This document shows, one piece after another, positions 29,985 through 41,681 of a stretch of DNA of 64,000 nucleotides. Made by a program: the position numbers and the translations under genes. Below the pieces are notes generated by a model. The model did no database searches. It saw only the letters and a list, made by a program, of their open reading frames with translations, and had not been told where the DNA came from. Within the stretch, counting starts at the first letter, position 1, and each line of letters begins with the position of its first letter. This DNA comes from Brachycybe producta (taxonomy: Eukaryota > Arthropoda > Diplopoda > Playtdesmida > Andrognathidae): contig JAUPFP010000031.1 of the NCBI GenBank assembly GCA_036925085.1, positions 2,924,229-2,988,228 on the forward strand, written 5' to 3'.

Positions 29985-30475
29985 ATTCTTATCCATCTAA
30001 ATTCCCATTTCGCCTAACCGACATTACTCACAAACCAACCTCATTCCCAATTCGCCTAACTGTGGGTACAGTCTTACTCACCTTGATTCCCAGTTCGCCT
30101 AAAAATAAAGATCAACTACATATTTTTTTATTAACGTTTCGCCTAAATGAACTTATCTGTAATATTTCCCATTTCGCCTAAAATAATCCATCTGAATTTA
30201 AACTCGAGACTACTTTATTCCTATTTCGCCTAACTGCACCCTTCATCTTCATCCACCATGATTCCCATTTCGCCTAACTGCACCCTTCATCTTCATCCAC
30301 CATGATTCCCATTTCGTCTAACTGCACCCTTCATCTTCACCCACCATGATTCCCATTTCGCCTAACTGCACCCTTCATCCACCATGATTCCCATTTCGCC
30401 TAACTGAAGTTCAACCAACCACATTTTCGCCAATCCAAACTCATAAGTTCAATTTCCCATTTCGCCTAACGTAAT
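29985..30475. repeat. CCCATTTCGCCTAAC repeat region with a 44-bp array
   Basis: The word CCCATTTCGCCTAAC (or CCCAGTTCGCCTAA) recurs about 12 times. At 30231-30407 it forms ~4 copies of a 44 bp unit with TGCACCCTTCATCTTCATCC and ACCATGATT. Confidence 0.9.
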
Positions 30476-30527
30476 CCCTTTCGAACTATTAATTATTTTG
30501 TCTTTCAGAAGAGCAAAATTAAGAGAA

Positions 30528-31035
30528 AATTCAAAGTGCTTTAGAAACTAGAAGGGTAGCTGCTCAATCACTTAATGTTTGATAAGCCCTATCTTTCAAA
30601 ATAAACTTTTTAGAGACAAATATTAAAAAAATATCGTCTGCATTTATAAAATAAAAGTTTATTTTGAAAGATATGAACATAAAAGAAAATACAGTCATTA
30701 TGTTACTGAGTTACTCTTCTAGTTTCTAAATCACATTCTAGTTTCTTTTCAATTTTACTCTTCTGAAAGATTCCTAAAACATCTTAAAAGTGGGTTTGAA
30801 GCGTAAAATTTAACCTTTGAACTGGTTATTCTGTCTTTCAGGTGTAAAATGAAGAGAGAAAAAAATCTTGAAGGTTGTTTAGAAACTAGAAGGGTAGTTT
30901 AAGTTATTTCAGTGCATTTTCATATTGATTATTTTTCAAAATAAGCTTTTTATGTCAGTTTGGTCTATAAAAAGTTTATTTTAAAACGAAAATACCCATA
31001 AAGCTACCAATTCTAGTTTCTAAATCACTTTCTAG
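30528..31035. mobile_element. Two family C palindromes
   Basis: Copies at 30528-30742 and 30868-31035 each have a left arm with TTTAGAAACTAGAAGGGTAG, an inner pair CTTTCAAAATAAACTTTT and AAAAGTTTATTTTGAAAG, and a right arm with CTTCTAGTTTCTAAATCAC. Confidence 0.8.
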
Positions 31036-31349
31036 TTTCTCTTAATTCAAGAGTTCCAAAATCAGCCGTTCAATAAACCATCTTTTAACCATATCTCCCC
31101 TCCTCTTTGGAAGACATGGATTACATTTAAGAACGTGTGATTTGCTTTCAATAAAAAACGCCCTTGTTATTATATTGGGAGGGGGGAGAGTCCTATCTTG
31201 AGACAAGATTAATCGATTTTTTTCTGATGTCTTTTTCTAGTTTTTTATGAAAAAAAACGAAAAAAAAAAAGACAAGATAAAAGGATAGAAAGCAATGGTT
31301 AAAAAAACAAAGCCAAAATTTTCCACTCCCTTAAGTTCACCATTTCTTT

Positions 31350-31980
31350 TAGAGATGTCAACGGTTTGGAACTATTAGAACCGGTTCTCTAATTACTGGA
31401 ACCGGTTGAACTGGTTCGCCATTTAATAGAACTGATAGCACCAGCTCGACAGTATAGGTCGAACTCATAATAACCGGTACCGAACCGAGTAGATTCCGTT
31501 CGGTTCTACGGTCTACCCTTTGCCACCTCTAACTAATGTGCTGCGCAAATCTGCTAATGCATATTGGAAACCGGTTCTGATCAGTTCGTCAATCATGACG
31601 AACCGGTTCAAATGCATTAGCAGATTTGTGCAGCATTTGTGCTGCGCAAATATACACAATATTGCGCATCTGTGCATAATTTCGTACGCAAATCTGCTAA
31701 TGCATATTGGAAACCGGTTCTGATCAGTTAGTCGATCTTTAAAAACCGGTTCAAATGCATTAGCATATTTGCGCAGCATATTAGACTTAATAATGTGCTG
31801 CACAAATCTGCACAATATTGCGCATCTGTGCATAATTTCGTATGCAAATCTGTTAATGCATATTGGGAGCCAGTTTGAACCGGTGTGTCAGAACCGTTTC
31901 TCAAAAAAAATCGCGAACCGATTAAACCGGTTCCTAAAACCGAGTAGAAACGGTTCGGTTCTACCCGTTGCCACCTCTAA
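31350..31980. mobile_element. Family I hAT-like element
   Basis: Ends TAGAGATGTCAACGG and the complement of CCGTTGCCACCTCTA; the 8-mers outside, atttcttt/aattcttc, match at 6 of 8. The interior alternates AACCGGTT words with TCTGCTAATGCATATTGG and its complement in inverted order. No transposase. Confidence 0.7.
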
Positions 31981-32483
31981 ATTCTTCTTCCAATTTCCCG
32001 AATTTGCTTGCAATATTTTTTTTAACATAAAACAGGAAAAATATAACAATTGAATTTCAGAATGAATAAAAGGAAAAGGGGAGCAAAAGTGGTCCTTTCG
32101 GACAAATCTTATTTAAATTTCATCAAAAAAAAATTGTCATGCGAAAATTTCACACACACTTAAATTCAACCCCCACCCCCCACCCCCAATATAAGAAGAA
32201 TAGAAAAAAAAAATAGCTGTAAAAACACAATTGAAATTTTGCAGACAAGACTGAAACAGAAAAAAATGTTAAAATCTTGCGAAATTCAATCTGATTTTCT
32301 TATTCTTTAAACTCCACTTCTTTTGTTTTAAGTTAAAAATAAGATTTCTCATATAAAAAGTACAACTTGAATTTCTTGTAATAAACTTGAAATGAAAATT
32401 CAAAAATCTTGTGAGAAAAAAAAAAGACAATGAAAAATCTCCATCATTCTGGCGAAAAAAAAAAGAGCAAAGGGTCAAGAACA
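31981..32483. other. AT-rich non-coding stretch
   Basis: Poly-A runs and a CACCCCC tract at 32170-32187. No supported feature. Confidence 0.5.
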
Positions 32484-32905
32484 AATGGACTTCCTTAATA
32501 AAACTGTCTGCAAAAAAAAAACTCTCAAGACAGCTGATAAAAGTCTGCTCTTAAGGTGGTTCCAGTGGACTTCTTTAAGAGCAGACTTTTATCAGCTGTC
32601 TGAGAGTTTTTCGCAGACAGTTTTATTAAGGAAGGCGACTGGAACCACTTTTATCAGCTGTCTGAGAGTTTTTTGTAGACAGTTTTATTAAGGAAGTCCA
32701 CTGGAACCACCTTAAGAGTAGACTTTTATCAGCTGTCTGAGAGTTTTTTGTAGACAGTTTTGTTAAGGAAGTCTACTGGAACCAACTTAACAAAACTGTA
32801 TGCAAAAAACTCTCAGACAGCTGATAAAAGTCTGCCCTTAAGGTGGTTCCAGTAGACTTCTTTAACAAAACTGTCTGCGAAAAACTCTCAGACAGAAGAT
32901 AAAAG
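32484..32905. repeat. Inverted and direct ~80-110 bp repeat cluster
   Basis: Five blocks of CAGACTTTTATCAGCTGTCT, GAGAGTTTTTCGCAGACAG and TTAAGGAAGTCCACTGGAAC in alternating orientation; the first and last blocks are inverted relative to the middle ones. It would fold into several long hairpins. Confidence 0.85.
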
Positions 32906-32994
32906 TTACTCTTAAGGAAGGTTATAACTTATAAAGGTGTAAAACGGCCTGATATCTGAAAGATACAATTAATCATAAGATCATTCAAACTTGA

Positions 32995-33460
32995 ATGTGT
33001 CTTAGAAACTAGAAGGGTAAAACAATCCAGTTAAGGATATTTTCATGTTGATATCTTTCAAAATACACTTTTAATGTCAGTTTGAAAATGATCCAAAATT
33101 TAGCAGACAATATTTTTTTATTATAAAAGGTTTATTTTGAAAGATTTCAACATGAAAATTGCTCTCAAGTAATTTTAGCTTTCCTTCTAGTTTCTAAAAC
33201 ACATTGCAGTTTCTCTTCATTTTGCACCTGAAAAACAGAATAATCAGGTTTCTTACAAATTTAAGAGAAACTAGAAAATGTTTTAAAAACTAGAAGGGTA
33301 GTTTAATCAGTGACAATCACTTAAGAATATTTTCAAGCAAATATCTTTCAAAATAAACGTTTTTATAGACAACAAAAAGTTTATTTTGAAAGATATCAAC
33401 ATGAAAATATCCTTAACTGGATTGTTTTACCCTTCTAGTTTCTAAACCAATTTCAATTTC
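32995..33460. mobile_element. Two family C palindromes
   Basis: Copies at 32995-33215 and 33270-33460 with TTAGAAACTAGAAGGGTA at the left and CCTTCTAGTTTCTAAA at the right. Confidence 0.8.
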
Positions 33461-33911
33461 TTTTTATCTTTAAGAAATTTAAATCCTACTTTAGAAACCT
33501 GAAAATTGACTTTTAAGCCACCATTTTTATTAAGAAAAAGTCATTTTTCCGATACCGGAAGTAAGTCAAATGTAATACAAAGGCCCCGCCCACTGATTAT
33601 TAAAGCTTTCTTTTCTTTCTCTCTATTATCGTTTTTTTTAAAATTACTAATTAACTTCTATAATAACAACAACACTAATTAAAAGCTGTTTTGTATTTGC
33701 AAATTTGCAATACATTGTTACATCACCTTTTTTTTACCATTTGTTTCCTAACAACTTCGAATATTCGTTTCGGTTTTCCAAAAATTTTAAGTAGAAATTG
33801 AAAGTGTGTTAGACACTAGAAGAGTAAAAACTAAATCACAAACAAATTTTAATTAATTTAATAATGTCGATATCTTTCAAAATTAAAAAAATATCATTTT
33901 CTGCAATTAGA
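33461..33911. other. AT-rich non-coding stretch
   Basis: One half family C element near 33800 (TTAGACACTAGAAGAGTAA). Nothing else supported. Confidence 0.45.
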
Positions 33912-34443
33912 TCATTTATTTCGGTGCGTGTAGCGTTAGATGGCGCCACTAGCCCTCCTCCCATAGAAATGTATACTGCAAACACTTCTTCAACTCTTGA
34001 CTCACCTTTTTTTCTTTGCACGTGGCAAACTTTTAATTGCGTCATCGCTATTTCTCTACACGTGCTCTCTTCACTTATGTTCTGGGTTAAGTTTGTCCAC
34101 GTGCTGATAATTAAGGTTGTTTTGGACGCACTTTTAGAGCTAAAAGGGTGCATTCAATTTCAACTAATTAGCGACGAGTGTAGTTTGCCACCTTATGGAC
34201 AGGCAGTTAGAAATCGGTCAGAACTTCAGTTGGCTCCGCCCTTGTTATGACGACAGGCAACTTCTAATTGGTTGGTTATGTAGTCTGACGTTGAAAAGGG
34301 CGGAGCATATGACATCAGACTTCATAACCAACCAATTAAAGTTGCCTGTCGTCATAACAAGGGCGGAGCCAACTGAAGTTCTGACCTATTTCTAACTGCC
34401 TGTCCTTATGAAGGTTGCAGGCGCCATCTACCGTGCAATTTAA
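33912..34443. mobile_element. Family E element interrupted by a family A MITE
   Basis: Same sequence as 19712-20030 (GCGTGTAGCGTTAGATGGCG, CTTTTAATTGCGTCATCG, TGCAGGCGCCATCTACC), split at CCTTATGG/CCTTATGA by A7. Confidence 0.9.
34199..34403. mobile_element. Family A MITE, copy A7, nested in family E
   Basis: It runs from ACAGGCAGTTAG to CTAACTGCCTGT. The target duplication is ccttatgg/ccttatga; the empty-site paralogue at ~19987 reads cctatgga. The central site is altered to CTGACGTTGAAAAG. Confidence 0.93.
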
Positions 34444-34958
34444 CACATTTTTTTTATGTAGCCCCTCTCTCTTAATGTATTCCAGATTTTAAATAAAATT
34501 AGTGGCCTTGATGGTCAATATTCTAAAACCCTGGTGTGTCCAAAATAATTAAAGACCTAATGGACCAAAATTGACAGAAAAAGGAGGAGGAGATACAAAT
34601 TACAAAATAAACAATTTCCTGTCAGAGAAATAATAAATTTTGTAACAATAGGAACAAAATCAAACATAATAATAATAATAATATCCTGCTTTTGAGATTC
34701 GAAAATGAAACAGAACCCGATGAATGATTAATATTAACCTTCAGGTTTCTCTTTCACATTTTATTATTTTGCAAATTGCAATTATGAAAAATATATTTTA
34801 AAAAAAAAATCAAGGACTTTTCAATTTTTGACATCGCTTAAAATAAAACATCATTAAAAAAAGTCGCCACTTTTTTATTGAGAGATCAAATAACAAATTT
34901 CCTTGTTTCTAAATAAGTCAACATATTGTTTTCTAATTTGAATAAAAATATAAATTTG
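34444..34958. other. AT-rich non-coding stretch
   Basis: (AAT)n near 34668-34685. No gene or repeat structure seen. Confidence 0.5.
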
Positions 34959-35174
34959 ACAGGCAATTAGAAATAGGGACGAACAGAAGTTGGCTCCGCT
35001 CTTTTTATGACGAACGGCAACTTCTAATTGGTTGGTTATTTAGTCTGGACTCTGACATCACATGCTCTCCGCCCTTTTCAACGTCGAATCACGCAACAAA
35101 CCAATTAGAAATTGCCGGTCGTCATAAAAAGGGGCGAAGCCAACTTCTGTTTGTCCCGATTTCTAATTACATGT
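34959..35174. mobile_element. Family A MITE, copy A8
   Basis: It runs from ACAGGCAATTAG to CTAATTACATGT, bounded by identical 9-mers ataaatttg. Confidence 0.93.
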
Positions 35175-35259
35175 ATAAATTTGAGCCTTGAGAGTCAATC
35201 ATTTGAGAGCAAACTCTTCAAAAGTACATTTTTGTACTTAGAGCTTTCAAGAGGCGTGG

Positions 35260-35704
35260 TGACTCACTCTCTCTGAATTCTGTAGACAGAGCCACTTAAT
35301 AAGACTTCATATATTGGACATCTAGGCCCATTTTAGCCCTTAGAATGTTTTGTCAATGTTTAAAAGTCCTTAGGGGCCAGAACCCACTTAGAGAATTAGT
35401 AGATTTCACTAGAGACTTCCAAGTCTAATTTTATATTTTAAATTCGAGACCTCTTTTGCCGCTCACACAAAGTTTGTAAGGACTTCCTGGCCCGTTTTGG
35501 CCCTAAGTATATTTTGGTCAAGTGCTTAGAAGTCTTTAGGAACCTTAGAGAATTAAGATGACTTACTGAAGATTTCCAAGTCCCACTCCTTAGCCCTCAA
35601 TATACAGTAGTTTTGCAAACCATATTGAGGGCCGAGGTGTGGTTCTCAGGGGCTTAGTGGCCCTTCAGTGACTTGTGGCATTTAATTTAATATTTAGAAT
35701 CTGA

Positions 35705-35756
<52 letters not shown>

Positions 35757-36150
35757 AAGAAAGTGACTTCAAAAAATTTCATAAGGACCTTCTAGCCCAT
35801 TCTGGCCCTAATCATGTTTCCTCAAGTCATTCCTTATAAAGTAAATCTAATCTAAGACACACGTCTTTCTAATTTGAATTGCGACTGTCTGGCCCATACC
35901 TTGGCCCCTCAATATAGATTGTCAAGTTTAAGACAGATGTTCTCAGGGGGGCTTAGAGGCCCTTTTTCAGTGACTTGTGGTGATTTAATTTTATATTTCT
36001 AATCTGAGAATTCTCTCTCTAGAGAGAGAGAGTTGATTTTCATAAGAACTTTCTGGTCCACTTTTGATTCTTTAGTATGTTTTGTTCAATCATAAAAGTC
36101 CTTAAGGGGCCCAGTGCCCCTTTTAGAAGATTAAAGAACTCATCAAAGAC
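35260..36150. repeat. Degenerate ~300 bp tandem repeat with CT microsatellites
   Basis: GGCTTAGTGGCCCTTCAGTG then GACTTGTGG occurs at ~35650 and, in variant form, at ~35950; each is followed by GAATCTGAGAATTCTCTCTC. CCTGGCCCGTTTTGGCCCT-like words occur near 35325, 35490, 35790 and 36050. No coding sequence. Confidence 0.7.
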
Positions 36151-36600
36151 ACTACTGATGTCTCTTCCATAGATCTTTCAAATAAAGAAGAGAGAAAACT
36201 AATCAATTCTTCTTCTTCTTCTTCAACATTTCAAGAAGAAAAAACCCCAATTACTCGCAATAAACAAACGCCTAAATATTTCTCCCCCTCCCCCTCTCTC
36301 CCTTATTCACTGGCCCCTATTAACTTGGCCCCTCTTTTACTCCCCCCTTACAATCTGCTGTAATTAATCGATTAGGAAAAGGAACAATAAAACGTGTAAT
36401 GATGACTGAACAGGAAAACCTTACCCCCTTCAATTAAAAGGACCATTGTTCAAAATAAAATATAAATTAAATTCTTTTTCTAGTTTTTAAAAAAAAAACT
36501 TTAAAAAGTGTTTTTATAAAAACTAGAAAGGTAGCTCAATCATTTAAATAGGTTTTAAAGTGTAAACACAGCACGTAATTCTGATTACTAGTGATTAGTT
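36151..36600. other. Low-complexity non-coding stretch
   Basis: C/T-rich segments at 36280-36350 and AT-rich remainder; one family C half near 36520. No gene. Confidence 0.45.
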
Positions 36601-37300
36601 TTTGTCTTTTTTAAGATTCAAAATGAAGAGAACTTGAATGCTGTTTAGAAACTAGAAGGGGTAGCTTTCTCAATCACTTAAGAAGGTATATATCTTCCTG
36701 TTGATATTTTTCAAATAAACTTTTTATAGACAAGAATTAATTTTAAATAATATCTTCTGCTTAAAATTAGGTTCATTTCGGTATTTAACCAGACAACATT
36801 TTTTAAATTTTCGTCTATAAAACGTTATTTTGAAAGATTTCAACATGAAAATAATGCTCTCAAGTAATTTAGTTTCCCTTCTAGTTTCTAAAACACATTG
36901 CAATTTCACTTCATTTTGTACCTGAAAAACAGAATAATCAGGATTCTTGCAAATTTAAGAGAAATTGGAAGTGTTTTAGAAACTAGAAGGGTAGTTGAAG
37001 TGATTTGAGAGCCACATCATTTCTAGTTCTAAAACTCTATTCTAATTTCTTGTAAAGTGATTTTAAAGTTTGTCAGGTACAAAATGAACAGAACATTTAA
37101 ATTGTTTTTAGAAACTGCATATCTTTTAAAATAAGCTTTTTTTATGTCAGTTTTAAAAGCAAATGATGTTTCTAATTTTTTGCTTATCAGCTACCGTTCT
37201 AGTTTTTTAACACCACATTCAATTTCTAATTAGTTTTGCTCTTGAAACGTTAAAAAAATTAAAAAAAAGCAATTTAGAAACTAGAAGAGTAAATGAAAAA
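36600..37300. mobile_element. Family C palindrome plus fragments
   Basis: A full copy spans ~36640-36905 (AGAAACTAGAAGGGGTAGC to CCCTTCTAGTTTCTAAAACA). Further half-elements lie near 36975, 37105, 37195 and 37268. Confidence 0.7.
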
Positions 37301-37487
37301 CTTATAAGGACTCGTTCTTCCAGGTACCCCCTCCTGCTCAGAGAGGGTACAGTTGAAGTATTAAGTTTCTTCTTGAATTCGGGCCTCAGATACAAAAAAT
37401 AAAAGAACCTTCTGAGTTCAGGGCCTTTTTTGGCCCTGAACTCTGAACGGTTTTTAAAACCCACAACATTATTATTAAAGATGATTA

Positions 37488-37781
37488 CGGCTCGAATTTT
37501 TATGCAATATCAAAGAAAGTGTTTCTCAATGTGTGCCCAAGTGCCAATTTTGAAGTAATAATTCCCGTTTAGAGATCAACCAACATTATGATTTTTTCAA
37601 TTAAAAACACTGGTTAGAGGCTGAACTGATAGTAATCAGACATTAGCCTCTAACCAGCCTATTTGATTAGAAAAAAGCATAATTGCTGTTGCTCTAATAA
37701 TGAAGATTACTTCAACAATTGGCACTTGGGGCCACAAATTTTAGAAACATTTGCTTTTATGTTGCATAAAAATCCGAGCCC
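37488..37781. mobile_element. Family G MITE
   Basis: It starts GGCTCGAATTTTTATGCAAT and ends GCATAAAAATCCGAGCCC, with arms GTGCCCAAGTGCCAATTTTG and CAATTGGCACTTGGGGCCAC. Confidence 0.85.
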
Positions 37782-38039
37782 AAATGATGACATAAGGGAG
37801 AAAACTAATGAAATATTAATTTATTTCATAATAATAATATCCTAATTTTACTCCACCCAAAGTCAATCATTTTTGTGTTTGTATATTTAAACCGGAAGTA
37901 AGCAAAACAAAATCTAAGCAAAACAAAATCTCATTTATAACCAATCAAGGTTAAAACTTTGATTCATTCTCTTTTTATCATTTACATAGAAAACCCACAG
38001 AATGTGACTGGAAGGTTCTTTTTTTTTCTGCTCACCCTG

Positions 38040-38253
38040 TATATGCTCACGGTTCTCTCTTTCCCTCTCACTAACTCTCTTTCTCTCTCACTCACTCTCT
38101 CCCTTTCTCTCTCTCTCTCTCTCACTCACTCTCTCCCTTTCTCTCTTTCTCACACTCTCTTTCTCTCTGCCCCTCTCTCTTTCTCTCTCTCTCTCTCTCT
38201 CTTTCCCTCCCTTTTTCTCTCTCTCTCTCTCTCTTTCCCTCCCTTTCTCTCTC

Positions 38254-38293
<40 letters not shown>

Positions 38294-38300
38294 CCCCCCC
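38040..38300. repeat. (CT)n-rich tract
   Basis: About 240 bp of imperfect CTCTCT with CCCTTT and CACTCA interruptions, ending in a C-run. Confidence 0.95.
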
Positions 38301-38474
38301 AATGTATTGGCTAAAGTAGTTCAGATTAAAATCGTTTAAAATTAAATATTTAAAAAAAACACCAATGCAACACATTTAAAACTTAATGTGGTTTTAAAGA
38401 GTAAAAAAAACCTTCTTCGAACCTTCTTGATTATTTCTGTCATTTTAGATGTAAAATGAAGAGAAAACTATGAA

Positions 38475-38705
38475 AGTCTTTTAGAAACTAGAAGGGTAGC
38501 TCAATCACTTAATGATGTTTTCACGTTGATATCTTTCAAAATAAACTTTTTATATAAGTATAAAAATCATCGAACTTTAAACAGAACGATATTTTTTTTA
38601 TATTTTGTTCTATAAAAAAAGTTTACTTTGAAAGATATCAACACGAAAATACCCTTAAGTGATTGAACGACCCTTCTAGTTTCTAAAACACCTTCAAGTT
38701 TCCCT
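38475..38705. mobile_element. Family C palindrome
   Basis: TTTTAGAAACTAGAAGGGTA to GACCCTTCTAGTTTCTAAAA, with inner GATATCTTTCAAAATAAAC and its complement. Confidence 0.85.
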
Positions 38706-38869
38706 TCATTTTTGCACCTGAAAGACAGAATAATTTCATCACCACCAGACGGTGCCACTGCAGTGGCTATTATATGTTCTATAAGAGGTCCAATTTTAAC
38801 CTTGAGAAAATTTATATTTTTTAAGCGAACGTTTTTTTTTCCCCACAAAGTTCGAATATCAGCTCTTCA

Positions 38870-39046
38870 GGCCTTGTTTCCACTGGAGCGAAAATTTTAG
38901 TACTTTTTGAAAATTTCAACTGGTGAAAAATAGAAGAAACGTGGCCCTCCCCGTCCCCCTTCACTATCATAAGCAAAGACCACGTTTGTTCTATTTTTCA
39001 CCAGTTGAAAAACTGTTCAAATTTTCGCCCCAATGGAAACATGGCC
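38870..39046. mobile_element. Family B MITE
   Basis: TIRs GGCCTTGTTTCCACTGGAGC and the complement of CCCCAATGGAAACATGGCC. Confidence 0.88.
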
Positions 39047-39443
39047 TCAGAAACTACCTTAACAATATTTCTTAAACTAAACTTTGCCTGAAATGATTCA
39101 GTTTACTGTTTAAGGTGGCGTTAAACAGAGAAGAGGAGGGGGGGGGGGGAAAGGAACAGGAAGGATGGAAACCAATTTCAACTGCAATTGGAGCGCATCC
39201 ATTTAACTTCCGGTGTTTTTTTTTTCTTTCTAGTCTAGTCTTTCTATTTTCTTTTTCGGTATAGATCGAAACCATTGACCCTGTCTTAATCAATCCTTTT
39301 TTTTAAACCAATAATTTAACACCGAATAATTAAAAAAAAATGCAGAATTGGAACCAATTAAATGAGATGATCACAAAGTTTTAATACTTTTATCTACAGA
39401 GTGTCCCATAATGCACTTTATGGTGGCTGAATAGATATTTATT

Positions 39444-39653
39444 CCAGGCAGTTAGAAATCGGGGAGAACTTCAGTTGGCTCCGCCCCTTTGTATGACGAT
39501 CGGTAACTTCTAATTGGTTTGTTGGGTGGTTCGACGTTGAAAAGGGCGGAGAGCATGTGACATCAGACTACATAACCAACCAATTAGAAGTTGCCGGTCG
39601 TCATAAAAAGGGCGGAGCCAACTGACGTTCTCCCCGATTTCTAACTTGCCTGT
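39444..39653. mobile_element. Family A MITE, copy A9, nested in K3
   Basis: CCAGGCAGTTAG to CTAACTTGCCTGT, bounded by identical 9-mers atatttatt. The same word is single in K1 and K2 (empty sites). Confidence 0.93.
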
Positions 39654-40110
39654 ATATTTATTAAGTTCACAACTCCTCCCTTTCCTGACAAAAACGTCAA
39701 GCAAACGTTTTTTAGAAACAACATTATGAAAAAATTGAAATTGTTTTAAAAACTAGAATGGTCAAAAATTATGTTAAAAGTTTTTTTAATGGCAATATCT
39801 TAAAAAATAAACAATTTTATAGTTCAGTTTGAAAAATGATCCGTTTTTTCATGTTTTTCTATTGAGATTTCATGACAAACTATTTTCGGCCCTTTTTTCC
39901 AAACTGTCATAAAAAGTTTATTTTGAAAGATATCATTATTAAAAATGTTTTAACATTATTGCCAACTATTCTAGTTTCTAAAACACTTTGAATTTTTTTT
40001 CGTAATACTTCTCCTGAAAAAAAAAACGTTCGCTTGAAAAATATAAATTTTCCTCAAAACCACGAGGGGAAGCGGTACCACCTCCCATAGAACATAATGA
40101 CAACTGCAGT

Positions 40111-40125
40111 GACGCCACCTGGTGG
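40111..40125 (-). promoter_or_regulatory. CTCF-like motif
   Basis: The minus strand reads CCACCAGGTGGCGTC, one mismatch from CCASYAGRKGGCRSY. It lies at the right end of K3. Confidence 0.35.
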
Positions 40126-40164
40126 AGATAAAATTATTCTGTCTTTCAGATGAAAAATGAAGAG

Positions 40165-40335
40165 AAACTTGAATGTGTTTTAGAAACTAGAAATGTAGCA
40201 CAAATCACTTAAGGTTATTTTCATGTTGATATCTTTTAAAATAAACTTTTTATGTCAACTTTGAAAGATATCAAAATGCAAAAAAAAAAAATACCCTTAA
40301 AGATGATTGAGCTACCCTTCTAGTTTCTAACATAA
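40165..40335. mobile_element. Family C palindrome
   Basis: TTTTAGAAACTAGAAATGTA to CTACCCTTCTAGTTTCTAAC. Confidence 0.75.
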
Positions 40336-40339
40336 ATTT

Positions 40340-40984
40340 AATTTATATTTAAGCGTTAAAAAAGAGTTCGGAAACAAATCAACTCTGTTCAAGAAACCAA
40401 ATCTTAAAAAAAAGTTTCAACCGGAAAAAAAAAATGAATGAAAAAAAAAAAAGCAAAAGCGGCCCCTTGATACTTCCCTGCAATGCATTGAAAAAACCTT
40501 TTTGTTTTGTTTTTCGCAGACAAAAAACCATGTTAAAAATAACATGTTAAATGGTAACAACATGGTAATAAAATGTCATTTATTACAGACACACACACCC
40601 ACCCAAACAGAGATAATATTATTATTCAAAACAGGACCCATAATAATAATAATAGACAATGAAACCTTTTTTTGTGTTTTTATTATTTGCAGAAATTTCC
40701 ATTTTCTCACATCATCATCATCATCTCCTGAAACACTAAACAACAACAACACACACCTTATAAAAATTCACACCTGTGGGAAAACATTATTAACATCACT
40801 GTTGTTGTTGTTGTTGAACAACAAACAACAACAAAAAAACCCTTTCATTAACAGGATCCATGTTTAAAGGAACCCAAAAAAAAGTAAAAATGAAAATGAA
40901 TCGCAGGTTTTGAAAAGTAAATTACTTTTTTTTTTCAAAATAAATCTGTAATTTCATATTTCTTTTAAAACTTTTTAATTTGTA
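40340..40984. other. AT-rich stretch with trinucleotide runs
   Basis: (AAC)n and (TTG)n tracts at 40740-40835 can pair. The 121-residue frame at 40502-40867 is low complexity, and I do not support it as a gene. Confidence 0.5.
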
Positions 40985-40989
40985 ATTGC

Positions 40990-41565
40990 AAACTTACAAA
41001 TCGAAAGTTGCAATCCGTAGGTTGCAAATCGAAAGTTGCAATCCGTAGGTTGCAAATCGAAAGTTGCAATCCGTAGGTTGCAAATCGAAAGTTGCAATCC
41101 GTAGGTTGCAAATCGAAAGTTGCAATCCGTAGGTTGCAAATCGAAAGTTGCAATCCGTAGGTTGCAAATCGAAAGTTGCAATCCGTAGGTTGCAAATCGA
41201 AAGTTGCAATCCGTAGGTTGCAAATCGAAAGTTGCAATCCGTAGGTTGCAAATCGAAAGTTGCAAATCGAAAGTTGCAAATCGAAAGTTGCAATCCGTAG
41301 GTTGCAAATCGAAAGTTGCAATCCGTAGGTTGCAAATCGAAAGTTGCAATCCGTAGGTTGCAAATCGAAAGTTGCAAATCGAAAGTTGCAAATCGAAAGT
41401 TGCAAATCGAAAGTTGCAAATCGAAAGTTGCAAATCGAAAGTTGCAATCCGTAGGTTGCAAATCGAAAGTTGCAATCCGTAGGTTGCAAATCGAAAGTTG
41501 CAATCCGTAGGTTGCAAATCGAAAGTTGCAAATCGGCAAGTTGCAACTGGAAAAGTTGCAAATCG
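40990..41565. repeat. Two-state 14-bp minisatellite
   Basis: About 39 units of 14 bp, of two kinds: GCAAATCGAAAGTT (X) and GCAATCCGTAGGTT (Y). Order is mostly XY alternating (28 bp period), with runs of X at 41250-41285 and 41360-41440. The period makes open frames on both strands, which are artefacts. Confidence 0.97.
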
Positions 41566-41622
41566 TCACTCACAGATTGAGAAACATTTATTTGATATTG
41601 CATAAAAATTTGAGCCTCTAAT
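41566..41622. mobile_element. Family G MITE right end abutting the 14-bp array
   Basis: CACAGATTGAGAAACATTTA and GATATTGCATAAAAATTTGA followed by GCCTC match the family G right terminus. The left terminus was not found beyond the array. Confidence 0.75.
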
Positions 41623-41666
41623 ATTTCCTTCATTGACTTAATTTAAAAAAAATGTTATCGATATGT

Positions 41667-41681
41667 CCAGTAGGTGGCGCT
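41667..41681 (+). promoter_or_regulatory. Exact CTCF consensus match
   Basis: CCAGTAGGTGGCGCT matches CCASYAGRKGGCRSY at all 15 positions. It lies in non-repeat sequence just right of the family G end. Binding is not shown. Confidence 0.5.

Larger units (their letters stand above)
39412..40140. mobile_element. Family K foldback, copy K3, with nested A9
   Basis: The left end TGGTGGCTGAATAGATATTT matches K1 and K2. The core is a C-like palindrome (39715-39985). The right arm has AACGTTCGCTTGAAAAATAT and GACGCCACCTGGTGG. Confidence 0.75.

Noticed and set aside
33836-34153. 105-128 codon frames over family E
   Set aside because: Frames are not conserved in the second E copy at 19.7 kb, which has indels. 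The element is non-coding.
40965-41633. Overlapping 180-222 codon frames reading FDLQ and TDCN repeats
   Set aside because: Three different frames of the same 14-bp array are open on one strand, and another is open on the opposite strand. This is an array artefact.
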